This document shows positions 35,848-43,133 of a stretch of DNA of 64,000 bases, piece by piece. Numbering within the stretch: the first letter of the stretch is position 1; every line of letters begins with the position of its first letter. The translations under genes and the position numbers were made by a program. The stretch covers positions 3,533,001 to 3,597,000 of the forward strand of contig NZ_CP047656.1 of assembly GCF_009906955.1 (NCBI RefSeq), given 5' to 3'. Below the pieces are notes generated by a model. That model was given only the letters and a program-made list of their open reading frames with translations. It was not told where the DNA came from and did no database searches. This DNA is from Paraglaciecola mesophila. GTDB taxonomy: Bacteria; Pseudomonadota; Gammaproteobacteria; Enterobacterales; Alteromonadaceae.

Positions 35848-37491
35848 GTGGACAATACAACGGTTTTGCATAGCTTATTTGCAGGTAACGAAGCACACCC
35901 TGATAAGCCCTTGTTTCATCAACCCATTGAGCGTCAGTGGCATACATTCACTTGGGGGGAAGTGACAGAGCAAGCTAAGCGCATTGCTCAAGGCTTGCAG
36001 GCGCAAGGGTTCGAAAAAGGCGATCGTATTGTCATCATGTCGAAAAACTGCGCCGAATGGATCATCGCTGACTTCGCCATTGCCATGGCGGGGATGGTCA
36101 GCGTACCGATTTACGCCACCGCTGGGGTGAATATTATCGAGCACGTGATTAACCACAGCGGAGCAAAAGCGATATTCGTGGGTAAATTGGATAATCTTGA
36201 TGCAGCCAAAGCGGCTATTCCTAGTACATTATTAAGCATATCTTTCCCTTACCCCACGGTTGAATGCCACGAAAAATGGAATGATTGGCTAACCGCATTT
36301 GAGCCAATTGCTAAGCCGTATTTGCCTACAAGTGACGATATGGCCACTATTTCGTATACATCGGGCACAACCTCTTTACCAAAAGGTGTGGTGCTTTCTC
36401 ACAAAAACTTTGCTTCTGCGGCAGATAATGTGATTAAGCTTTTTGAAATAAGAGACGGTGACCGTTCCATTAGCTACTTACCTTTGGCGCATATCACTGA
36501 GCGCAGCTTAGTGGCGGTATTTGTGCGCTGTAAAGTAGAGGTGTATTTCACTGAAAACCTGCAAACCTTCGTAGCCGACATTCAACATGCTAGCCCTACA
36601 GGATTTTCATCGGTGCCGCGATTATGGTCGGTTTTTCAGGCGCAAGTTATAAGTCAAGTGGGTGCCGAGAAACTAGATAAAATACTGAAGCTACCGATCA
36701 TCGGTAAGCTAGTGGCTGGTAAAATTCGCAAAAAACTAGGGCTGCACAAAGCCCGCACCTTTGGTTCAGGTGCTGCACCTATGTCAGAGTCGGTATTAGC
36801 TTGGTATCACCGTTTAGGTATGCCTATCAATGAAGGCTGGGGCATGACAGAAACAACAGGCCTTGCCAGCGGAAATATGCCCTTTAGCCATCAAGATCTA
36901 GGCACAATTGGCAAACCAATGCCAAACATCGACATGAAGCTATCCCCAGATAGCGAGATATTGATTCGCGGTGATTTGGTTTTCTCGGAATATTATGACG
37001 ATCCTGAAGCAACCGCAGAGAATTTTGTTGATGGTTGGTTTAAGACAGGTGATGTGGCGACCATTACCGAGACAGGCGCGTACAAGATTACCGGGCGCAT
37101 AAAAGAGCAATTTAAAACAGCCAAAGGCAAGTACGTTATGCCCGTGCCCATTGAAAGTTTACTGTTCGCGAACTTAAACGTTGAGCAAGCCTGCGTACTT
37201 GGCGCTGGTCAAAAGCAACCCGTGGCTATGGTGGTGCTTAATCAGTCATGCAAGCGCAAATCAACAGAGATCATTAAGTCTCTTCAAGACACCTTGGCGA
37301 AGGTAAACAGTCAGTTAGAAAGTCACCAAAAGCTGGATTTTATCATGGTGTGCAGTCACGGCTGGACAGTTGAAAATGACTTACTCACAGCAACCACTAA
37401 GGTTAAGCGTAATGATGTTGAGCGCCACTATGGTTGGCTGTTTGATGAAGAGCGTGGCGAGGGCGTACTATGGGAAGAAGACCTTCACTAG
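35848..37491 (+). CDS. AMP-forming acyl-CoA ligase (FadD/LACS-like)
   Basis: 547 residues of the ANL superfamily. Motifs seen: P-loop-like YTSGTTSLPKGVVLSH, the GWGMTETTG adenylate motif, WFKTGDVATI with the Asp that binds ribose, and GRIKEQFKTAKGKYV with the C-terminal hinge Lys region. It activates a carboxylic acid to its CoA thioester with ATP; the eukaryotic-LACS-like opening (RQWHTFTWGEV, YATAGVNIIEHVINHS) suggests medium or long chains. Soluble, probably membrane-associated. Neighbouring crotonase and lipase-like genes suggest use of a lipid-derived acid. Confidence 0.9.
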   Translation: MDNTTVLHSLFAGNEAHPDKPLFHQPIERQWHTFTWGEVTEQAKRIAQGLQAQGFEKGDRIVIMSKNCAEWIIADFAIAMAGMVSVPIYATAGVNIIEHVINHSGAKAIFVGKLDNLDAAKAAIPSTLLSISFPYPTVECHEKWNDWLTAFEPIAKPYLPTSDDMATISYTSGTTSLPKGVVLSHKNFASAADNVIKLFEIRDGDRSISYLPLAHITERSLVAVFVRCKVEVYFTENLQTFVADIQHASPTGFSSVPRLWSVFQAQVISQVGAEKLDKILKLPIIGKLVAGKIRKKLGLHKARTFGSGAAPMSESVLAWYHRLGMPINEGWGMTETTGLASGNMPFSHQDLGTIGKPMPNIDMKLSPDSEILIRGDLVFSEYYDDPEATAENFVDGWFKTGDVATITETGAYKITGRIKEQFKTAKGKYVMPVPIESLLFANLNVEQACVLGAGQKQPVAMVVLNQSCKRKSTEIIKSLQDTLAKVNSQLESHQKLDFIMVCSHGWTVENDLLTATTKVKRNDVERHYGWLFDEERGEGVLWEEDLH

Positions 37492-37625
37492 CAGCTAAAC
37501 GGTCTTTGAATGCAACCTTCATTCGTGACATTCTTACTGTACTTTTTTGATTTAAACTCGCTGTCTGAGCATCGCTTGAGTAACGCACCCGCTTTGACGG
37601 TAACCTAGCCAGAAGGAGACAGAGA

Positions 37626-38546
37626 ATGGAAACATTTATTGTTAAAGGAACTGATGGTCTAGATGTGTACTGTTATCTGTGGCGTCCTGCTGGTGAGGTA
37701 CAAGCGATAGTGCATATTGCTCACGGTATGAGTGAGCATGCCCTGCGATACGAGCGATTTGCGTTGGCATTGAATAAAGCAGGTTTTGCCGTGGTAGCCA
37801 ATGATCACCGAGGGCATGGTCAGTCAATTTTAAAGGATCGCGAACTGGGCCACATGGCGGATGAAGATGGCTGGCATAAAGCAGTGAATGATTTAGCTGT
37901 GGTCAACCAACATATTCAGCAACGGCTACCAAATAAACCGATTATCTTGCTCGGGCACTCTATGGGCTCGTTTATGACCCAAGATTATATGGTCCGTTAT
38001 GGCGATACCATTTCGGCAGCAGCGCTCTGTGCCACAAATGGACCCGCTGGGGCGTTACTTAAAATTGCCCAGATGTTAGCGTGGTTTGAGCGGCGAAGAT
38101 TAAGCCCAACTGGGCATAGTCCCGTCATTTTGAGCATGGTATTCGGTGCATACAATAAAGCGTTTAAACCCAATCGTACTGAGTTTGACTGGCTATCTCG
38201 AGATGAAGCTGAAGTCGACAAATATGTCGCTGACCCTTTGTGTGGTTTTGAATGCTCTACCCAAACTTGGAACGACATGTTTACCGCATTAGGCACGATA
38301 GCGTCTGAGCATGCCCTAAAAAAAGTAGATAAGACTCTGCCGATTTATGTGTTTTCAGGCACTGATGATCCCGTCGGCGAAAAAGGTAAAGGTGTTCAGC
38401 GTTTATTAAATGCTTATCAAAAGCACGGGTTTACCCGAGTAACCCATCAATTCTATCAAAACGGTCGGCATGAAATGCTCAATGAAACTAACCGTGACGA
38501 AGTCACCACAGATTTTATTGATTGGGCGCTTAGCATTTTCAGCTAA
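37626..38546 (+). CDS. Monoglyceride-lipase-like alpha/beta hydrolase
   Basis: 306 residues. The triad can be read directly: Ser in LLGHSMGSFM, Asp in SGTDDPVGEKGKG and His in NGRHEMLNE. The HG-type oxyanion segment is HGMSEHALRYERFA, and GHGQS follows a DHRGHG motif, all typical of the lysophospholipase/monoacylglycerol lipase (PldB-like) group. No signal peptide, so it is cytoplasmic or peripheral. It follows the acyl-CoA ligase gene by 134 bases and could supply its fatty acid. Confidence 0.88.
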   Translation: METFIVKGTDGLDVYCYLWRPAGEVQAIVHIAHGMSEHALRYERFALALNKAGFAVVANDHRGHGQSILKDRELGHMADEDGWHKAVNDLAVVNQHIQQRLPNKPIILLGHSMGSFMTQDYMVRYGDTISAAALCATNGPAGALLKIAQMLAWFERRRLSPTGHSPVILSMVFGAYNKAFKPNRTEFDWLSRDEAEVDKYVADPLCGFECSTQTWNDMFTALGTIASEHALKKVDKTLPIYVFSGTDDPVGEKGKGVQRLLNAYQKHGFTRVTHQFYQNGRHEMLNETNRDEVTTDFIDWALSIFS

Positions 38547-38797
38547 CGACGCAATACTTCTATTACTATTTAATCCTTGCTCTGTAACACCGACTCGCAT
38601 GTGATGAATGCATGAGTCTATTGCTAAGTTGTGAGTCATTCACTTGCACTTTGCTGTTCCTATAATCAACCTTTCAATCACTTTTTTTTGGCATGCACCT
38701 TGCTGTGCGTGGCCTGAGCCAGTACTTCTAGCAATCCCAAGCATCAATTTTCAGTGAGCGCTGGTATAAACAAAGACAAAATAATTGAGAGGAATGC

Positions 38798-39937
38798 ATG
38801 TTTCATCGAGCGCTAAAACGTAGAGATTTTTTACAAGGTTTGGGAGCTGGCGCTGTAGCAGCTTCAATAAGTGGCTGTGCACAAACGCCAGTAAATAAAG
38901 GCTTTGAGCGACCATTTTCTCGAAAACCCATGGTGGCTCCGAGAATTTCCGCTAATAATATCATCACTGAAATTGTGGGGCACAGACCGTACAGAGCCGA
39001 AGGATTCGTAGTTAGAAGCGAACCTTTTGGTGATAAAACCTTAGTGCACAATTATGGGCATGGCGGGGGAGGCGTCACCCTATCTTGGGGCTCTTCTGCA
39101 TTAGCCGTTAGCGAAGTGAAAAATGCAGAGGTTAAAGAAGCAGCCATTATTGGTGGCGGTGTCATGGGCCTAACCACAGCTAGATTATTGCAAGAGGCAG
39201 GCTGGAGCGTCACCATTTATACCCGTGAAATGGCGCGGCACACCACGTCCCAAGTCGCTGGCGGTGAATGGGGCCCGTTTAGCGTACATGATCCTTTGGT
39301 CTCTTCGGCTGCATTCAAATTGCAACTACAACTTGCAGCGCAAATATCCCATGAAACCTTTGCTCGTATGGTAGGTGACGACTACGGGATAAAATGGATA
39401 GAGTTATACACTGCAAGCGACACCCCCGCGAAGGAGGACAGCCCATTTAGTCAGTTTTATCCTTATCGAGAGACGTACGGACCTGGTGAGCACCCCTTTT
39501 CCACAAATTACTGTACGGTGTCGGCCACAATGCTGGTGGAGACCACGACTTTCTTACGCCGATTAATCCAAGACGTCAGAGCCGCAGGTGGTAAATTTGT
39601 TATTCACGACTTTAAACATCAAGATGAAATACATGGGATGCATGAGTCCGTAGTGTTCAACTGTACAGGTTTAGGCTCACGTGCTTTGTTCGACGATGAA
39701 GGGATTACTCCAGCAAAAGGCCAGCTGATTTTGCTACCACCCGACCCAGCGGTAGACTTTCTAACAGTGGGAGGAGGCAGCGGCAAAGCACCTTTGTATA
39801 TGTTTTCGCGCGACGATTACATGATTTTAGGGGGAACCTTCAAACCCGGTGATTGGTCAACTCACCCTGAACCGCAAGAAACACAGCGAATTTTAACTGA
39901 AAGCCAGGCCTTTTTTGCTGGACTTGCAGTGTCTTAA
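38798..39937 (+). CDS. Tat-exported D-amino-acid-oxidase-like FAD enzyme with circularly permuted domain order
   Basis: 379 residues. The N-terminus has a Tat motif (KRRDFLQGLGAG) and a Cys after ASISG (Cys27), so it may be a Tat-exported lipoprotein. D-amino-acid oxidases normally run from an N-terminal FAD Rossmann loop to a C-terminal GxRPxR and HNYGHGGxGxT. Here GHRPYR (61-66) and HNYGHGGGGVTLSWG (84-98) come first, then the Rossmann loop IIGGGVMGL (118-125), QVAGGEWGP, FNCTGLGSRAL, KGQLILLPP, LYMFSRDDYMILGGTF, and the chain ends just where the GxRP segment would normally follow. Each segment occurs once. The arginine matching DAAO Arg283 is present, so oxidation of an amino or imino acid is plausible. 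Substrate unknown. Confidence 0.85.
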   Translation: MFHRALKRRDFLQGLGAGAVAASISGCAQTPVNKGFERPFSRKPMVAPRISANNIITEIVGHRPYRAEGFVVRSEPFGDKTLVHNYGHGGGGVTLSWGSSALAVSEVKNAEVKEAAIIGGGVMGLTTARLLQEAGWSVTIYTREMARHTTSQVAGGEWGPFSVHDPLVSSAAFKLQLQLAAQISHETFARMVGDDYGIKWIELYTASDTPAKEDSPFSQFYPYRETYGPGEHPFSTNYCTVSATMLVETTTFLRRLIQDVRAAGGKFVIHDFKHQDEIHGMHESVVFNCTGLGSRALFDDEGITPAKGQLILLPPDPAVDFLTVGGGSGKAPLYMFSRDDYMILGGTFKPGDWSTHPEPQETQRILTESQAFFAGLAVS

Positions 39938-40261
39938 CGCTTTCAACTTGGAACTGAGGCATTAGCGCCCATCATCCAGCATGTCTATTTCACTACCCAT
40001 CGATTCGGCAAAAAGGCGTATTGAGGCAGTGAAAGTGCCTTAGCGTTATTCGTGACAGTCAATGAGCAACTGTGTTTTTTCCTGATCAGTTACCTCATGC
40101 CTTTGGAGGTTTATTCGTTTTTTAGTAGTGACTTTACATTGCGCCATGCTTTAATCACTAGTTGAACCTAGCTAGACTATACGTGGTAGGCAATAAGTTG
40201 ATACGTTTTATCCCTAGTTTCCCTGTTTTTTATACGTATCAAAATCAAATGGAATCGTGCA
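39938..40261. promoter_or_regulatory. Intergenic region with inverted repeat before the chain-length gene
   Basis: 324 bases with no gene and no residue of an oxidase C-terminus in any frame. Near the right end TTGATACGT (40198-40206) is the exact inverted partner of ACGTATCAA (40234-40242), 27 bases apart and ending 19 bases before the next ATG. This may be an operator pair or a leader structure. The rest shows nothing I recognise. Confidence 0.4.
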
Positions 40262-42280
40262 ATGCCCTTTACTAACAAAGTTGATTATATTCCCAATATG
40301 CCAAGCGAAGGGTACGACCCGGCCGCTGTTCAAGAGCAAAAGAAAATACAAAAGAAGCGATGGCAAGTGTTGGTTGGTGTATTTCTATTTGTGGTGATTT
40401 TGGCCAACATTTTTATTTGGACCAGAGCCCCCGAGTTTCAAAGTCAGGCAATTATGCATTTTTCGTATACGTCGCAAAACGCAGAAGAGCTTGATTATAT
40501 TGCTCAGCAACAACTTAGCCTTAACCAGAAACGCCTAACCAGCAATAGCACGTTGCAGAGTCTATCCCTTAAGTTGCGTGAAGATCACAATATTGATGTA
40601 AATATTCAGCAATTACGAGACATGCTTAGCGCAACAACCAGTGAAACAGCCAAAACAATTACTTTGCAAACCACGGGGACAGCTCCTGAAGTGCTTAAGC
40701 CTGTTTTGCAGCAGTGGTTATCACTGTATATGTCTTTATTAGAGCAAGAGCAGATTAGCAAGGGTTCAAATGAAGCGCTGCAATTTGAGCAACAACTGGA
40801 AGCACTGGAGCAAAAAATCACGGCACAAAAGCAAGTGGTTGAAGTGTTTTCCGAGGCAAATAATATTATCTCTGTGGAACGAGAAGAGAATGTCATTCCA
40901 AACAAAATTAAAGGGTTGAGTGACTCTTTAGAAGAAGCTGAGGCGCAAAAAGCCCAAGCGCTAGCAGAACTAGATAGCCTCAACGCATCACTGTCGAGCG
41001 GACAACAAGTTGAACGCCCCATAGATAGGCCGAGTATCGATGCGAACCGTGTTGTGCTACAGGAACTGGAAGCTGAGTTGTCAGAGTTGTCAGAGCGATA
41101 CACTCAACAGTATTTGCAGCGGGATCCTGAGGTCGTGGCCAAACAGCAAAAGGCGAAAGCTTTAAAAGCAGCGTTAGCTGACCAAATAGCCGACAGTCAG
41201 CTGTTATATTTGCAGGATTCTCAGCGAAACTTGGCTGCTTCCGTGGGGAAGGTAAATTCTCTACGGGAACAATTAGCGGACGCCCAAGAACAAGCTCAAA
41301 AGTTTGACCAAAAACTGGCAGAGTATCGACGTTTAGACGACATGCTTAAAGCGCTGCAGTTGCAGGCAAGTACCTTGCACAACCAACTTGTTGAGCAAGA
41401 AGTGTCGAAACCATTCGATGCCAAAATAAGCATACTTGAGCCGCCCTTTACCCCAGAATACCCTGTTGGCCCAGATTATTGGCAATATTCACTGATCAGC
41501 GTTATTGCAGCCATGGTCTTGGCGGTGGCGGCACTATTGCTGTTCAGTTTCATTGTGCGTAAAAATAAGCCAGCAGCAGGGGGCGCAAATTTTGTCGTAT
41601 TGCCTGGCGAGCAGCAGGCGCTCCGTTATCCTGAGTTGCACGGGGCTGAACAAGCACAATTAGCAGCCAATGCGCAGGCATTGCAACTTGGTACTCGACA
41701 ATACGAGCCAAACCAGCTAGAAAATATTCGCTTACTGAGCACCAGCGAGTGTCAAGCCTTGTACGGGGTTGCCAATAAGCAGGGGAAAGTGGTTATCGGT
41801 TTATTGTTAAGTGGTGTCAGTGCCACTGACTTGACTCAAATTAGCAAAAACGATTTCATGCCAAGTGATAATACGCTGCAAATAACAGGTGCATACGCTC
41901 GAAAAATATTGTTGAGCAGCCAACTGAGTGCCATTATGGAACAATTATGCGCGGGGCAGCAGCCAGATAATCTGCTCTGGTTGAGCGCTTTGTCGGTTGA
42001 CGATCTCAGCCAGATCATTATTAATGCAGGTCATGACGCAGAGCTACCTTACCCTGAGCAGTTGTCTGCTGAGGTATTAAGGCATACTTATTTGACCTAT
42101 TTGGTTAACCAAGGTGTTCGCTTAAACGACTTAGAGCAACTTGCAGGTTATCTAAAACCTGCCGAATTAGGAAAATATCGAAGCGTCAATCGCCATGGTA
42201 AATCTGTGGATATTGATAAGGCGAACGCCCTTTACCCATATACTGTTTCTGAATCTGATATTGCCAACGAAGGGCAGTGA
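40262..42280 (+). CDS. Wzz/GumC-like polysaccharide chain-length protein with tyrosine-recombinase-like C-terminal domain
   Basis: 672 residues. Residues about 30-435 are a Wzz/GumC co-polymerase: an N-terminal membrane helix (WQVLVGVFLFVVILANIFI), a periplasmic region with long coiled coils (Glu/Gln/Ala/Leu-rich, about 170-390) including the FTPEYPVGP segment before the second membrane helix (about 408-435). No Walker motifs follow, so this is not a Wzc-type kinase. Instead residues about 490-645 read like a tyrosine-recombinase core: GLLLSGVSATDLTQISKNDF, then EVLRHTYLTYLVNQGVRLND and AGYLKPAELGKY. Only the second Arg (607) and a Tyr (639) of the catalytic set appear kept. A cytoplasmic adaptor role is more likely than recombination. 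It is not beside other polysaccharide genes. Confidence 0.8.
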   Translation: MPFTNKVDYIPNMPSEGYDPAAVQEQKKIQKKRWQVLVGVFLFVVILANIFIWTRAPEFQSQAIMHFSYTSQNAEELDYIAQQQLSLNQKRLTSNSTLQSLSLKLREDHNIDVNIQQLRDMLSATTSETAKTITLQTTGTAPEVLKPVLQQWLSLYMSLLEQEQISKGSNEALQFEQQLEALEQKITAQKQVVEVFSEANNIISVEREENVIPNKIKGLSDSLEEAEAQKAQALAELDSLNASLSSGQQVERPIDRPSIDANRVVLQELEAELSELSERYTQQYLQRDPEVVAKQQKAKALKAALADQIADSQLLYLQDSQRNLAASVGKVNSLREQLADAQEQAQKFDQKLAEYRRLDDMLKALQLQASTLHNQLVEQEVSKPFDAKISILEPPFTPEYPVGPDYWQYSLISVIAAMVLAVAALLLFSFIVRKNKPAAGGANFVVLPGEQQALRYPELHGAEQAQLAANAQALQLGTRQYEPNQLENIRLLSTSECQALYGVANKQGKVVIGLLLSGVSATDLTQISKNDFMPSDNTLQITGAYARKILLSSQLSAIMEQLCAGQQPDNLLWLSALSVDDLSQIIINAGHDAELPYPEQLSAEVLRHTYLTYLVNQGVRLNDLEQLAGYLKPAELGKYRSVNRHGKSVDIDKANALYPYTVSESDIANEGQ

Positions 42281-42306
42281 ACATGTTCAGTTAATCTTTA
42301 GGGTCA

Positions 42307-42993
42307 GTGCTAACGAGCATGATACGCAGTCATTTATTGACGCTAACTTATTGTACGCAGAGGATTAAGACGATTACTGGAAATGTCGAAGGGATCTATG
42401 AATTTACGCGCTTATATCTAGCGATTTTCTACACGTTTGTAGCCTTGTTTTATACCTGCAAAATTATTATTGTCAAAAAATCGAGTGGCCATGAGCAAGT
42501 GTTTCCTGGGCAACGTTTCTGTGTCTCTTGGTGGAATCACCTACTGTTTCGGCTGTTTCGCGCAACCATTTGGATGGTGTGCGTATTTAGGCTGATTTTC
42601 CCCAATCTAGATGAGTATCTCGGAATGTTTGCTGCCATGTTGAATGTCCCCGTTATGTTTGCTGGCAACATCTTGCTGACCTGTGGGTTCCTGACAACCA
42701 TCATTATTCATGTGAGCATGGGCAGTCAATGGCGCTCAGGCGTTGATCCGCAAGGACCAAATAGCTTGATTACGAGTGGTTTCTTCCGCTTTTCACGCAA
42801 CCCAATGTTCGTTGCTATTGGTGTTTCTCAGTTGGGGTTTTTTCTCGCGTTACCATCTATTTTTTCACTGCTGTGCCTGATTATTGGCATAGTGTCTTTA
42901 TATCGCCAAGCGCTAGTCGAAGAAGCGCATTTAGCGCAAGTCCATCCAGATGATTATGCCCATTACTCGGCCAAAACACGACGCTGGTTCTAG
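42307..42993 (+). CDS. Membrane methyltransferase-like protein (isoprenylcysteine/phospholipid methyltransferase fold)
   Basis: Up to 228 residues with about five hydrophobic segments. The C-terminal part has the family pattern: SLITSGFFRFSRNPMFVA, then EEAHLAQVHPDDYAHYSAKTRRWF, matching the cofactor-binding region of ICMT/PEMT-type enzymes. It would transfer a methyl group from S-adenosylmethionine to a lipid or small molecule in the inner membrane. The start is uncertain: GTG 42307 and ATG 42319 both lack a strong ribosome-binding site, and a start further in is possible. It follows the chain-length gene by 26 bases and may be co-transcribed with it. Confidence 0.72.
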   Translation: MLTSMIRSHLLTLTYCTQRIKTITGNVEGIYEFTRLYLAIFYTFVALFYTCKIIIVKKSSGHEQVFPGQRFCVSWWNHLLFRLFRATIWMVCVFRLIFPNLDEYLGMFAAMLNVPVMFAGNILLTCGFLTTIIIHVSMGSQWRSGVDPQGPNSLITSGFFRFSRNPMFVAIGVSQLGFFLALPSIFSLLCLIIGIVSLYRQALVEEAHLAQVHPDDYAHYSAKTRRWF

Positions 42994-43075
42994 CACTGAA
43001 CTGGCGAAATCTGGTTGTTTATTAGCCTATTAGTAACAATAGTAGGTTATTTTGCAACTAAATGTTGCTAATGCA

Positions 43076-43094
43076 AATGAGATTAATTACTATT
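43076..43094. promoter_or_regulatory. Fur-box-like site before the siderophore receptor gene
   Basis: The 19-mer AATGAGATTAATTACTATT matches the symmetric consensus AATGATAATAATTATCATT at 15 positions. It ends 39 bases before the receptor ATG, a suitable place for iron repression by Fur. Confidence 0.5.
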
Positions 43095-43133
43095 CGCGCC
43101 CTTTGAATCTTTAACCATTTACTAGGGCACAAA

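Noticed and set aside
38798..40261. Idea that the oxidase gene is a 3'-truncated or frameshifted pseudogene
   Set aside because: The block missing from the C-terminus is present at the N-terminus, and no remnant of it is found in any frame after the stop.
40606..41103. 165-codon Ser/Cys-rich frame on the minus strand within the chain-length gene
   Set aside because: Antisense to the Gln/Glu/Ala-rich coiled-coil coding region, which produces open Ser/Cys-rich complement frames by codon bias.
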